39,881 nucleotides of DNA from an uncultured bacterium (lineage in GTDB: Bacteria > Bacillota > Clostridia > Peptostreptococcales > Anaerovoracaceae): the NCBI GenBank assembly GCA_905214225.1, contig CAJMLL010000020.1, positions 1-39,881 on the forward strand, in the 5' to 3' direction. Position numbers and translations under genes: made by a program. The notes below the pieces were generated by a model that saw only the letters and a list, made by a program, of their open reading frames with translations, did not search any database and was not told the DNA's origin. This document shows positions 1 through 9,554 of this stretch, in pieces; the stretch's first letter is position 1; every line of letters starts with the position of its first letter.

Positions 1-69
1 TATTTTCTCAAACTGTAACAGTGAATGGTAGGTGCATTAGCTTTGACGCTTACCCTGTACGGCTGCAGG

Positions 70-3036
70 TTAATGGTTTCCAGATCCGCTGCCGCTTCCG
101 GCTGCCGCCTGGCGGCTGGATTTGGTAGTTCCTCCACTGCTGGAAGAATTACTGCTGCTGCTTGTGCCATTTGTCGCAGATGAACTGGAATTTCCGCCGG
201 CTGTACCGGAATTATTCTGCTGCGAACTGCTGCTGTTGTTATTATCCGTTGTTGTTCCGCTGTTATCGGTTGTGGTTCCGTTCTGGCTGTTCTGCTGATT
301 CTGGTCTGTACCGGTTTCTCCGCCGGTCGTCTGATCCGTTGTGTTCTGGCTGTTATCCGTAACCGTGCTTCCGTTCTGTGTGCCTGTCGTACCGGAATTC
401 GTTGTGCCTGCCGGTGCAGAAACTCCGCCGGCTCCGCCATAAGTTCCCGTGGTGTAATATTCACTGCCAACCTGAGTAACGTCAGACGGCATGCCCGGAT
501 AAGATCCCTTCAGTGCATTTGGAATCTGGCTCATGATTCTGGACCAGAGCGCAGCGGCGTAATCACTCTTGCTGCTCAGCTGGATGTTGGAGTCGTTTCC
601 GATCCACAGGGAAGCAGAGTAGGAAGGGGTGAATCCGTCAAACCAGATATCGTACTCATCACTGGTTGTACCGGTTTTACCACCGACACTCACACCTGAA
701 ATTGCGGCCTTCTGACCAGTTCCCCCAGTAACAACGCCCTGGAGGCAGCTCTTCATGATCCATGCTACACCGGAATCCAGAACTCTCTTCTTCTTTACGT
801 TGGAAGAGGAGAGGATCTTCTTTCCATTGTCAACGACCTTTGTGTAACAGATGGATTTCGTGGATCTGACACCGTTGTTTGCAAAGGTCGTATAGGCATT
901 GGCCATTTCCAGTGTGGAAACACCGTTTGTCATTCCGCCGAGGGCAAGAGCCGCAGCATTTCTGTCGTTTGTAGATCCAGATCCGGCAAGCGATGTGATA
1001 CCGAATTTCTTGACCATGTTATAGGAGTATTTGGCTCCGACCTGCAGGAAGATCTTTACCGCGCAGGTATTGATGGATTTCTGCAGCGCTGTGCGGAAGG
1101 TCTGCACGCCGCTGTATGTACCTTCAGCGTTTGTCGGCCAGGTCTGTCCGTTTACCGTTGTTTTTTCATCGATAACTTCAGAACCTGCGGTAATGTAATT
1201 TCCCCATCCGGCTGTGCCCTGGCTGTCAATACCGTAGTTGACAAAGTTATGGGTTTTACCTTCCTTATGTTCTTCATAGCTCTGCTGAAGGGCAGCGCCG
1301 TAAACCGCCAGAGGCTTGATGGAGGATCCCGGCTGCCGTGTCTTTACTGCACGGTTATAGAGCTGGGTTCCTGTCTGCTTTCTTCCTCCGACCATGGCCT
1401 TGATCTGACCGGTCTTATTATCTACGATGGTCATCGCAGCCTGAGGCTGAATTACCTTCTGGTTCAGCGTGTAGCCGCTGCTGGTCAGGACGATGGAGCC
1501 GTCGGAAGATGTCTTGAACATTGCCCTGCCCGTTGCGCTCTTTACAAAGGATGCGGAGACAACCAGGTTTCCGTCGCCGTCCAGTTTCTTTTTGCCCTGA
1601 GGGATGTTGATGTATCCGCCCGGGATGGAGTAGAGCGATCCATTTACCGTGGTGTACATCGTCGGGAATTCAACGCTGTAATCGGTCTTGCCGTTGGAAA
1701 CGGTTTTATAGATTCGGATTCTCTTTCCCTTGTAAATGGTTATCGAGCCGTCGCTGTTCTTCTTCGCCTCATTCTTCGGGAATGTGAAATTTCCGGAGGC
1801 GTCGAAGAAGTTGCTGTAGCTGTACATGATGATGGATCCGTATTTATTAACGATATTATTGGATGAATCATAGCTGATATTCTTAGGCGTAGGGAAGTTG
1901 GAGTCGTTCTTAAACTCTTTTTCGATAACATTCTGCGCCTTGCGGTCCATCGTGGAGTAAATCTTCAGTCCGCCCTGATAAACCTTGTTGTAGGCTTCTG
2001 AATAGGTGAGTCCGTCCTTTTTCTGCAGATCGCTGATGACCCGGGATACAACATAGTCCGTGAAATAGGAATTGTTGGTGCTTGTGCTGCTGCTGTATCG
2101 TGGATTAAGCAGTTTCTTCAGTGGAATGGCCGTATATTTCTTGTATGTGGCTTTGGTAATGTAGCCCTGCTTATACATCAGTTTCAGACAGGTGAGACGG
2201 CGGTTCTTTCCCGCGTCATTCATAATGTAGGTACCATCACTGCTTCTGTGCAGAATGTTGGTGGAGCCTGTCGTTACAGAACTGTTGGAAACCAGCTGCA
2301 CCGGCGCGTAATGAGTCGGCCACTGCGGCAGAGAAGCCAGCAGCGCGCACTGCGCGACATTCAGTTTGGACACGCTTTTCCCGAAATATGCTTCCGATGC
2401 GGCCTCGACGCCATTGGAGTTGAAGCCGAGATAGATGGTATTCAGGTAAGCTTCCATGATCTGCTTTTTCGTCAGATTGTGTTCCAGCTGAACGGTGTAC
2501 CATGCCTCGACGATTTTACGCTTCATGGAGCGCTTGCTCATGCTCTTTTTCAGATAAACATTACGGGCAAGCTGCTGGGTGATCGTACTAGTTCCGCTGA
2601 TGTCGCCGCCGGATGTAATGGATTCTTTGATCGCACCGAAGATTCGCGTAACGTTGAATCCATGATGCGTCCAGAAGGTCTTGTCTTCCAGCGCAACGTA
2701 GGCATTGACCAGATTCTTCGGCATATCCTTATAGGAGAGCCAGATACGGTTTTCACCGGAGTAGACACTGCCGGCTTTCTTGCCATTTGCGTCATAGACG
2801 ACTGTCGTTCGGGAGAGTGTGCTTTTTAAGTTACCTGGCGTGACATCGATTTTCGGCGCTGTGATGATACATGCTGCCGCATAAACAAATACCGCCAGAA
2901 TCAGCAGCAGGATGGCCCATAGGATCGTATCGAGGATCTTATGTTTCCTCTGCCACGGAAGGAGAAATTTTCCCTTCCGGGCGGAGGCGGTGCCTGCAGG
3001 CTGACCTTGTGCACGATTATATTTATCGCTTCTCAT
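70..3036 (-). CDS. Bifunctional class A penicillin-binding protein (PBP1A type)
   Basis: This 988-aa peptidoglycan synthase should polymerise glycan strands and cross-link stem peptides outside the membrane. A basic cytoplasmic N-terminus is followed by one membrane helix at about residues 34-58. The glycosyltransferase (GT51) domain shows the catalytic EDKTFWTHHG motif at about 117-126 and the STITQQLARN motif. The transpeptidase domain carries SSIK (about S571-K574), the SIN motif and KTGTT (about K787). Roughly the last 100 residues are a low-complexity Ser/Thr/Gly/Asn/Gln tail, probably a flexible segment outside the cell. All catalytic motifs are intact. It is transcribed divergently from comEC with its own promoter. 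The start is the first ATG after the promoter and leads straight into the basic N-terminus. I see no terminator in the 69 bases downstream. The family call is very secure; the exact paralogue name (ponA/pbp1a) is not. Confidence 0.96.
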   Translation of the reverse strand: MRSDKYNRAQGQPAGTASARKGKFLLPWQRKHKILDTILWAILLLILAVFVYAAACIITAPKIDVTPGNLKSTLSRTTVVYDANGKKAGSVYSGENRIWLSYKDMPKNLVNAYVALEDKTFWTHHGFNVTRIFGAIKESITSGGDISGTSTITQQLARNVYLKKSMSKRSMKRKIVEAWYTVQLEHNLTKKQIMEAYLNTIYLGFNSNGVEAASEAYFGKSVSKLNVAQCALLASLPQWPTHYAPVQLVSNSSVTTGSTNILHRSSDGTYIMNDAGKNRRLTCLKLMYKQGYITKATYKKYTAIPLKKLLNPRYSSSTSTNNSYFTDYVVSRVISDLQKKDGLTYSEAYNKVYQGGLKIYSTMDRKAQNVIEKEFKNDSNFPTPKNISYDSSNNIVNKYGSIIMYSYSNFFDASGNFTFPKNEAKKNSDGSITIYKGKRIRIYKTVSNGKTDYSVEFPTMYTTVNGSLYSIPGGYINIPQGKKKLDGDGNLVVSASFVKSATGRAMFKTSSDGSIVLTSSGYTLNQKVIQPQAAMTIVDNKTGQIKAMVGGRKQTGTQLYNRAVKTRQPGSSIKPLAVYGAALQQSYEEHKEGKTHNFVNYGIDSQGTAGWGNYITAGSEVIDEKTTVNGQTWPTNAEGTYSGVQTFRTALQKSINTCAVKIFLQVGAKYSYNMVKKFGITSLAGSGSTNDRNAAALALGGMTNGVSTLEMANAYTTFANNGVRSTKSICYTKVVDNGKKILSSSNVKKKRVLDSGVAWIMKSCLQGVVTGGTGQKAAISGVSVGGKTGTTSDEYDIWFDGFTPSYSASLWIGNDSNIQLSSKSDYAAALWSRIMSQIPNALKGSYPGMPSDVTQVGSEYYTTGTYGGAGGVSAPAGTTNSGTTGTQNGSTVTDNSQNTTDQTTGGETGTDQNQQNSQNGTTTDNSGTTTDNNNSSSSQQNNSGTAGGNSSSSATNGTSSSSNSSSSGGTTKSSRQAAAGSGSGSGNH

Positions 3037-3092
3037 AAAGTACCGCCTTTACTTAAGATTTCAATCTTCTCGACAAAAGTTAACTTCGATAT

Positions 3093-3121
3093 ATTATAAC
3101 ACAAGGGAGAAGTCATGTGAA
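3093..3121 (-). promoter_or_regulatory. Sigma-A-type promoter of the penicillin-binding protein gene
   Basis: On the minus strand there is TTCACA (3116-3121), a 17-bp spacer and a perfect TATAAT (3093-3098). The start codon follows about 57 bp downstream. The match to the housekeeping consensus is strong, but no start-site data exist here. Confidence 0.7.
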
Positions 3122-3251
3122 ACGATTACTGGAAATTTAAGAACGTGTGTTTTTATCCGGGGCGCGGAGGAAATGCGGTGGTGTCAGGTAATACATTGAA
3201 TTTTCAACAGATTTTCGGATGACAAAAGATTATTATCAAAGTGGATTGCAC

Positions 3252-3280
3252 TTGTATTTCGTACATAAAAAAGATATAAT
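3252..3280 (+). promoter_or_regulatory. Sigma-A-type promoter of comEC
   Basis: TTGTAT (3252-3257), a 17-bp spacer and TATAAT (3275-3280) lie about 45 bp upstream of the comEC start. The arrangement is divergent to the penicillin-binding protein promoter, with about 130 bp between the two. Confidence 0.65.
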
Positions 3281-3324
3281 GAACATGTGTTCATGATGCT
3301 GACGGCTTTCTCAGAGGTTGAGCG

Positions 3325-5643
3325 ATGAGAAGAAAGCTATCAGTGATTTGTTTTATATTTATGGCCGGGATGATTACGGCGTATCTTCATCTGGTCTTCT
3401 GCCTGTTTTGCGCTGCCGTTCTGACGGCAGTACTCTGTTTTTCCGATGACAGACAGAGGCTGTTTTCCAGTGCCCTGAAAAAGGCGGCATGGATCAGCTT
3501 TATTCTCGGCGCGGCTCTGTTTCTGCTTCAGTCCGCGGCGGTCCGGGACGGGAGGGCGCTGAACGGAGTGGAGAGAGTCTGGACGGGAAAGGTGATCCGT
3601 GTTTCCCGGACTGCTTCAGGAAGCAGCCGTCTGCTCTGCCGTCTGCAGAACCCGTTACAGGAATCCGCATCAGAGAAAGCGATAAGAATCAGAATGAATC
3701 CGTATTCTGCCCAGCGTACTTATCTATATGTAAAAGAAGATCTTCCTTCCGGATCAGAGCTGACGGGGAAGACGATCCGCTTTTCTGCCGCTCTGGAGGA
3801 GCCGGAGGGAAGAAGAAATCCCCATACCTTTGATTACCGGCTTTATCTCTTAAGCCGGGGAATTTCTCATACAGCCTTCGCCGATAAGCTGCAGGTTACA
3901 GATATTCCGCTGTCCCTGACAGAAAAAATCCAGGCAGAGATTCTCCGCATCCGGGAAACATTCTTAAACGGTCTGAATATGCCGGATGAAGAAAAACAGC
4001 TCCTTGCCGGGGTGCTTTTCGGCTGCACAGAAGAAATGCCGGAAGAAATGAAGGAAGATTTCAGAAGTAACGGTACGGCGCATATTCTGGCTGTCAGCGG
4101 CCTTCATGTCGGAGTAATTTACGGACTGTACAGGAGATTGACCGCGGGCAGAAAGAAAAAGTATGATCAGATGCTTCTGATCGCATTCCTGCTGTTTTAT
4201 GGCTGCATTACGCTCTGGTCGGTTTCTGTCGTCCGCGCGGTTCTGCTGATTATTTTCATGACCTTTGGAGATGTGCTGTCCAGGAGGTACGATCTGCTGA
4301 CATCGCTGGGATTTACAGCGGCATTGATTGCCGCGCATAACCCCTATGCGGTGCTGGGGGCATCCTTTCAGATGTCTTTTCTTGCGGTGACGTCCATCAG
4401 TTTTATTTCACCGCTTCTGACAAGAAAGCTCCCTGCATGGCTTCCGTCTGAAGTTCCGGCATCTCTTGCCGTGCAGATCGGGACCGTGCCGTACTGCGCC
4501 TGCATGTTCAATCAGATCGCTCTCGGATCGCTTCTGTGCAACATCCCGGTCCTGTTTCTCCTTGGGATCCTTGCGCCTGCCGGGATTATTGCCATTCCTT
4601 TGGTGGTGATTTTATCCGGACTGCCGGAAAACCCTGTCTGCTATACTATGCTTCAGGGAATCAGCGGAATTCTGCAGTTTCTGTCCGGCGGAATGCTGGA
4701 ATTGAACCGTCTGCTTTCTCAGAATGGAAGGTTTTCTGTCGATGTGGTATCCGCTTCTCCTGTTCTCCTTGCTGCAGGCGGGCTGCTGGTGTTTTTTGTC
4801 TGCTCAGAATTCTTTCAGATCCAGTGGCTGAGAGGGGAAAGAACATATCTTCTGAAACTGGGCATTCTGCTCCTGATCCCCTGTCTTGCTGCGGCGGGAT
4901 TCTGCCGGGATGATTTCCGGAAGGCCAGCATCGTTCTGGTCGATGTCGGTCAGGGAGACTGCGTACATATAAAAGGAAAGAAAGATATTTTGCTCGACGG
5001 AGGAGGGTCGCCGAAAAAAAACATTGGGAAACAAGTGCTGAAACCTTATCTTCTGAAAAACGGATGCAGAGAGCTGGATGCGGCGATGGCCACGCATCTG
5101 CATATGGACCATTTTCTGGGACTTCAGCAGCTGCAGGAGATCTATCCGGTCCGCTCGATGATTACTAAGGGAAGGGCAGGACAGAGCTGTCCGATCGGCG
5201 GAAATGACTATATTGAGATTCTCTGGCCCCTGCGGCAGGACCCGGAGGAAGAGGATGAGAATCTGAACTCGCTTGTTTTCAAGGTTCATGCAGGAGGAAT
5301 AACGATTCTGGTTACCGGAGATGTGGGAGAGACCGGAGAGCAGGGAATGCTCGAGATGTACAAAGGGACAGATGTCCTTCATTGCGATGTGCTCAAAGTC
5401 GGTCACCATGGAAGCCGCTATTCCAGCACGGAGGAATTTATCGATGCCGTGTCTCCGTCCATTGCTGTGATCGGAGTGGGGAAAAAGAATACTTACGGGC
5501 ACCCCTGCAGGGAAGTGCTGAAGCGGTTTGAATGCCGCAGGATTCCTGTATACCGGACGGATCTGGACGGAGCTGTGGGGATATACAGAGACCGGAAAGG
5601 CCGGCTCCGTGTCTGTACCGTCGTTCCCAGAGAAAATACATAA
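3325..5643 (+). CDS. comEC: ComEC/Rec2 DNA-uptake channel protein
   Basis: This 772-aa polytopic membrane protein is of the ComEC/Rec2 family, which carries transforming single-stranded DNA across the cytoplasmic membrane. Three parts are visible: an N-terminal membrane and OB-like region (residues 1-200), the central competence domain with many hydrophobic helices (about 225-530), and a C-terminal metallo-beta-lactamase-like domain from about 540. The last domain has VDVGQGD, the metal-binding HLHMDH motif (H591, H593, D595, H596), VTGDVG and GHHGS. These residues suggest the nuclease-like domain is active. Length is normal for the family. The start is an ATG preceded by a modest AGAGGTTGAG ribosome site. 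In many Firmicutes comEC lies next to holA; here holA is about 6 kb downstream with sugar-uptake and stress genes between. No other competence genes are in the window, so natural transformation cannot be judged from this alone. Confidence 0.95.
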   Translation: MRRKLSVICFIFMAGMITAYLHLVFCLFCAAVLTAVLCFSDDRQRLFSSALKKAAWISFILGAALFLLQSAAVRDGRALNGVERVWTGKVIRVSRTASGSSRLLCRLQNPLQESASEKAIRIRMNPYSAQRTYLYVKEDLPSGSELTGKTIRFSAALEEPEGRRNPHTFDYRLYLLSRGISHTAFADKLQVTDIPLSLTEKIQAEILRIRETFLNGLNMPDEEKQLLAGVLFGCTEEMPEEMKEDFRSNGTAHILAVSGLHVGVIYGLYRRLTAGRKKKYDQMLLIAFLLFYGCITLWSVSVVRAVLLIIFMTFGDVLSRRYDLLTSLGFTAALIAAHNPYAVLGASFQMSFLAVTSISFISPLLTRKLPAWLPSEVPASLAVQIGTVPYCACMFNQIALGSLLCNIPVLFLLGILAPAGIIAIPLVVILSGLPENPVCYTMLQGISGILQFLSGGMLELNRLLSQNGRFSVDVVSASPVLLAAGGLLVFFVCSEFFQIQWLRGERTYLLKLGILLLIPCLAAAGFCRDDFRKASIVLVDVGQGDCVHIKGKKDILLDGGGSPKKNIGKQVLKPYLLKNGCRELDAAMATHLHMDHFLGLQQLQEIYPVRSMITKGRAGQSCPIGGNDYIEILWPLRQDPEEEDENLNSLVFKVHAGGITILVTGDVGETGEQGMLEMYKGTDVLHCDVLKVGHHGSRYSSTEEFIDAVSPSIAVIGVGKKNTYGHPCREVLKRFECRRIPVYRTDLDGAVGIYRDRKGRLRVCTVVPRENT

Positions 5644-5674
5644 AAAATGCATGATTTTGTGAACATAAATGACT

Positions 5675-5711
5675 GATTATGATTGACATTGAACGATTAT
5701 GATGATAGCAT
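5675..5711 (+). promoter_or_regulatory. Fructose operon promoter with direct-repeat operator candidate
   Basis: A perfect -35 TTGACA (5683-5688) is followed after 17 bp by a weak -10 TAGCAT (5706-5711). GATTATGAT occurs twice, at 5675-5683 and 5695-5703, exactly 20 bp apart, so both copies would face the same side of the helix. The copies flank the -35 and enter the spacer. DeoR-family regulators often bind direct repeats in their own promoters, so autoregulation is plausible. The operator role is inference. Confidence 0.5.
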
Positions 5712-5769
5712 GCCAGTATAGTTAAGTTATAAATCATAAACATTCAAGTTCAGAATTTTTAATTAGAGT

Positions 5770-6537
5770 ATGCTAACAGAAATGAGACAGCAGGCCATAC
5801 TTGATATGGTGCAGAAGAATACGACAGTAACAGTGCAGGAACTGACGGATGAATTCGGTATTTCTGAATCGACCGTCAGAAGAGATCTGACTCAGCTGGA
5901 TGAAGCAGGACTTCTGCGGAAAATTTACGGGGGCGCTACGGTGCTGGAAGGCGCGATATCTCCAAGGGATTTATCTATGGGAGAGAAAACAACGCTGCAT
6001 TATGAGGAAAAGAAGGAAATTGCCTCTTATGCGGCTGCGCTGATCCGGCCGGATGATTTTGTCTATGTCGATGCGGGTACCTCAACCCTTCTGCTGGCGG
6101 AGGCGGCAGAGCAGGAAAAGGCTGTGTATGTGACGAATTCCATCCGTCATGCGCAGCTGCTTTCGGAGAAAGGATTCCGGACCATCCTCATCGGGGGGGA
6201 AATCAAGAATCTCACCCAGGCGATCGTCGGCAGCGAAGCCCTCAGCAGTATTTCAAAATACAATTTTACGATTGGATTTTTTGGAACCAATGCGGTTGAT
6301 GAGAAACATGGCTTTTCTACGCCGGATGTTACGGAAGCCGCTTTGAAGAGGGAGGCGCTTCACTGCTGCAGCAGCAGGTACGTCCTCTGCGATTCCAGTA
6401 AATTCAGCAGGGTTTCCCCTGTCACTTTTGCTTCGTTTCAGGATGCGGTTGTACTGACGGAAAATATTCCTGAGGAAAAGTACCGTAAGTTCAGTAATAT
6501 CAGGCAGGTGCGGCAGTACCAGAAAGGGAAAAAGTAA
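5770..6537 (+). CDS. fruR: DeoR-family transcriptional regulator of the fructose operon
   Basis: This 255-aa protein has the DeoR/GlpR layout. An N-terminal winged helix-turn-helix (about 1-57) contains the family recognition signature ISESTVRRDL, and the C-terminal domain is an ISOCOT-fold sugar-phosphate sensor (about 75-230). The sensor shows VDAGTST and the GFFGTNAVD motif typical of the family. Its stop codon overlaps the start of fruK by one base, and fruA follows, which is the standard fruR-fruK-fruA operon. By family knowledge it would repress the operon until fructose 1-phosphate accumulates. The ATG at 5770 is chosen because MLTEMRQQ matches the usual family N-terminus. The ribosome site upstream is poor, hinting at low expression. 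Confidence 0.9.
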   Translation: MLTEMRQQAILDMVQKNTTVTVQELTDEFGISESTVRRDLTQLDEAGLLRKIYGGATVLEGAISPRDLSMGEKTTLHYEEKKEIASYAAALIRPDDFVYVDAGTSTLLLAEAAEQEKAVYVTNSIRHAQLLSEKGFRTILIGGEIKNLTQAIVGSEALSSISKYNFTIGFFGTNAVDEKHGFSTPDVTEAALKREALHCCSSRYVLCDSSKFSRVSPVTFASFQDAVVLTENIPEEKYRKFSNIRQVRQYQKGKK

Positions 6538-7442
6538 TGATTTATACGGTAACATTCAATCCGTCCCTGGATTATCTGATTCACATTGATGACTTTAAAC
6601 CGGGGGAAGTAAACCGGATGTCCTTTGAACAGATTTATCCGGGCGGAAAAGGAATCAATGTGTCCATCGTTCTTCAGGATTTGGGATGTGAGAGTACGGC
6701 GCTGGGGTTTGCCGCAGGATTTACAGGGGATGAAATCCACAGACAGCTTCAGGAAACTGGTGTCAGAAGCGATTTTATCCGGCTTCCATCGGGAAATTCC
6801 AGAATTAATGTCAAGCTGAAAACGCCAGGCAGCGAAACGGATATGAATGGTCAGGGACCGGAGATTCCGCAGGACAGAATTGAAGAACTGTTCGACAGAC
6901 TGGATTCGCTGACAGAAAATGATTTTCTGGTCATCTCCGGAAGTATTCCGGGAAGTCTGCCGGATGACATTTACGAGCAGATCCTGAAGCGTCTGGACGG
7001 AAAGTCCATCCCGGCAGCAGTCGATGCAACCGGAGAACTTCTCACAAATGTGCTTTCCTACCATCCATTCCTGGTCAAGCCGAATCATCACGAACTCGGT
7101 GAGATTTTCGGTGTTGAGCTGAAAAACAGGGAGGATGTCATTCCATACGCAAAGAAGATGCAGATCATGGGAGCGCAGAATGTTCTTGTTTCCATGGCCG
7201 GTGAGGGTGCGGTGCTTGCCGCGGCAGATGGAGAAATCTATCAGAGCGATGCACCGAAGGGAACCGTGCGTAATTCCGTCGGAGCCGGAGACTCTATGGT
7301 TGCCGGATTTCTGGCAGGATACCTGAAAAACAGAAATTATAAAGAAGCGTTTCATCTTGGATTGGCCGCCGGCAGCGCTACAGCGTTTTCTGACGGACTT
7401 GCATCCGGAGACGATATACGGTCATTAGCAGAAACATTGTAG
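6537..7442 (+). CDS. fruK: 1-phosphofructokinase
   Basis: This 301-aa PfkB-family sugar kinase should phosphorylate fructose 1-phosphate to fructose 1,6-bisphosphate with ATP in the cytoplasm. It has both PfkB signatures: GGKGINVSIVL near residue 38 and GAGDSMVAGF near residue 247, whose Asp is the catalytic base. Length is normal for FruK. The start ATG overlaps the stop of the DeoR gene (TAATG), so translation is likely coupled. The fructose PTS permease gene follows after 20 bp. Tagatose-6-phosphate kinase (LacC) is a close relative, but the neighbouring fructose-specific IIABC favours FruK. Confidence 0.94.
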   Translation: MIYTVTFNPSLDYLIHIDDFKPGEVNRMSFEQIYPGGKGINVSIVLQDLGCESTALGFAAGFTGDEIHRQLQETGVRSDFIRLPSGNSRINVKLKTPGSETDMNGQGPEIPQDRIEELFDRLDSLTENDFLVISGSIPGSLPDDIYEQILKRLDGKSIPAAVDATGELLTNVLSYHPFLVKPNHHELGEIFGVELKNREDVIPYAKKMQIMGAQNVLVSMAGEGAVLAAADGEIYQSDAPKGTVRNSVGAGDSMVAGFLAGYLKNRNYKEAFHLGLAAGSATAFSDGLASGDDIRSLAETL

Positions 7443-7462
7443 CAGCATGGAGGAACAGCAGA

Positions 7463-9466
7463 ATGAAAATCACAGAGCTCCTGAAAAAAGAGGGCATCAG
7501 GATCGGCGGGTCTGCAGATAATAAGCAGGACGCAATCAACCAGATGGTTGACTTGATGGTCAATGAGGGAAACATCAATGACCCGGAAAAGTATAAGAAG
7601 GCTGTAGAGGCACGTGAAGAGGAAAGTACAACAGCAATCGGAGAGGGAATCGCCATTCCGCATGCAAAAACCGATGCTGTTTCTGCGCCGGGACTTGCAG
7701 CAATGACTCTTCCGGATGGCGTCGACTACGATGCTCCGGATGAAGAACCGTCCGACCTGATCTTTCTTATTGCAGCACCGAATACGAAAGACAATGTTCA
7801 TCTGGAAGTTCTTTCAAGACTATCCACGCTTCTGATGGATGATGATTTTACCGATGCACTCAGAGCAGCGAAAACAAAAGATGAATTTCTGGATATCATC
7901 GACAAGGCTGAAAAGGAGAAGCTTGCTGATGAAGAAGAGAAGGAAGCGGAAAATCAGAATCCGGTGAAATCAGAATATCCGGATATTCTCGCAGTAACTG
8001 CATGCCCGACAGGAATCGCGCATACCTACATGGCTGCCGAGGCACTGGAGAAAAAAGCCGCAGCGATGGGACTGAAGCTGAAGGCAGAGACCCAGGGATC
8101 TGTCGGAGCGAAGAATGTTCTGACCGCAGAGGAAATCGCCCATGCAAAAGGTATTATCATCGCGGCAGACAAGAAAGTTGCGCTTGACCGTTTTGGCGGA
8201 AAGCAGGTCCTGCAGACACCGGTTTCCGACGGCATCAACAAGCCGGAAGAGCTGATTCAGACGATTCTCGATGAAAAGGCACCGGTACTGGAAGGAGATG
8301 CAGCGCAGTCTGCAGCAGCGTCTTCCGGCCAGCAGAAAGATTCCGCCTGGCATGTCATTTACAAGCATCTGATGAACGGAGTTTCCCACATGCTTCCGTT
8401 TGTCGTCGGCGGAGGTATCCTGACCGCGATCGCATTCCTGATCGACCAGGGATCTATCGGAACCTCCTATTACGGCATGGGCAGCACCGCCGCAGCCTTC
8501 TTCAAGACCGTCGGCGGAGTTTCCATGAACTTCATGCTTCCGGTCCTCGCCGGTTTCATTGCGATGAGTATTGCAGACCGTCCGGGCCTTGCGGTCGGCT
8601 TTGTCGGAGGATTCCTTGCCCAGCAGGGATATACCTTCCATTATCTTGCCCAGCTGTCCTCCTATTCAAAGGGAACCCTGAGCCAGGCACCGACGGCAGT
8701 CAGTGCCGGATTCATCGGTGCTCTTCTGGCTGGCTTCATCGGCGGCTATCTCGTCCTCGGCCTGGAAAAGATCTGTGACAAACTGCCGGATTCATTAGAG
8801 GGAATAAAACCGGTTTTATTATATCCGCTTATCGGCATCTTCCTGATCGGTATCGTCATGCTCCTGATCAACCCGGCAATGGCCGGACTGAACACCTGGA
8901 TCTCCCGCGTTCTGAACGGCATGGGAACCTCTAATCTGGTGATTCTCGGCGCTATCGTCGCGGCCATGATGGCGGTCGATATGGGAGGCCCGATCAACAA
9001 GGCGGCCTACGTTTTCGGTACTGCCGCCCTTGCGGAGGGAACCGTCACCGTAAAGATTATCATGGCTTCTGTCATGATCGGAGGCATGGTTCCGCCGCTT
9101 GCCATCGCGCTTTCCACCACCTTCTTTAAGAACCGCTGGACCAGGGCTGACCGTCAGGCAGGCGTCGTCAACTACATCATGGGACTTTCCTTTATCACAG
9201 AAGGTGCGATTCCGTATGCGGCTGCTGACCCGGGAAGAGTGCTTCCTTCCTGCATTATCGGCTCCGCTTTAGCAGGCGGCCTGTCCGCAGCCTTCCGCTG
9301 CCAGAGTCCGGCTCCGCACGGAGGCCTCTGGGTGGTTGCCGTCATCGGTCATCCGGGAATGTACGTCCTCGCTCTTGCGGCTGGATCCATCGTCGCGATG
9401 CTGATCCTCTCCCTTCTGAAGAAGAAGCTGCCGGAAGAGGAGGTTGTCAGCGAACAGCTCGGATAA
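7463..9466 (+). CDS. fruA: PTS fructose-specific EIIABC permease
   Basis: This 667-aa fusion imports fructose and phosphorylates it to fructose 1-phosphate. The EIIA domain (1-150) has its phospho-accepting His in IGEGIAIPHAK at H67. A charged linker leads to the EIIB domain (about 172-270), whose phospho-Cys lies in TACPTGIAHT at C181. After an Ala/Ser/Gln linker the hydrophobic EIIC channel (about 295-655) has several membrane helices. The domain order A-B-C and the length are those of Firmicutes FruA. A GGAGGA ribosome site precedes the ATG. Phosphate would come from HPr, possibly the one encoded 750 bp downstream. The last part of the EIIC domain and its charged C-terminus are intact. Confidence 0.95.
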   Translation: MKITELLKKEGIRIGGSADNKQDAINQMVDLMVNEGNINDPEKYKKAVEAREEESTTAIGEGIAIPHAKTDAVSAPGLAAMTLPDGVDYDAPDEEPSDLIFLIAAPNTKDNVHLEVLSRLSTLLMDDDFTDALRAAKTKDEFLDIIDKAEKEKLADEEEKEAENQNPVKSEYPDILAVTACPTGIAHTYMAAEALEKKAAAMGLKLKAETQGSVGAKNVLTAEEIAHAKGIIIAADKKVALDRFGGKQVLQTPVSDGINKPEELIQTILDEKAPVLEGDAAQSAAASSGQQKDSAWHVIYKHLMNGVSHMLPFVVGGGILTAIAFLIDQGSIGTSYYGMGSTAAAFFKTVGGVSMNFMLPVLAGFIAMSIADRPGLAVGFVGGFLAQQGYTFHYLAQLSSYSKGTLSQAPTAVSAGFIGALLAGFIGGYLVLGLEKICDKLPDSLEGIKPVLLYPLIGIFLIGIVMLLINPAMAGLNTWISRVLNGMGTSNLVILGAIVAAMMAVDMGGPINKAAYVFGTAALAEGTVTVKIIMASVMIGGMVPPLAIALSTTFFKNRWTRADRQAGVVNYIMGLSFITEGAIPYAAADPGRVLPSCIIGSALAGGLSAAFRCQSPAPHGGLWVVAVIGHPGMYVLALAAGSIVAMLILSLLKKKLPEEEVVSEQLG

Positions 9467-9496
9467 GAGAAAATTATCGAATATGATGGGATGCCG

Positions 9497-9540
9497 CGCC
9501 GCAGTCAGATGATCATGCCGGTGCGGCGTTCATTCGTTTT
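9497..9540 (+). terminator. Weak hairpin after the fructose operon
   Basis: CGCCGCA (9497-9503) pairs with TGCGGCG (9522-9528) around an 18-nt loop and is followed by a broken T-rich stretch. It may terminate the fru operon only partly, since msrA starts 15 bp beyond with its own ribosome site. Confidence 0.45.
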
Positions 9541-9554
9541 GGAGGAAATCGTTA

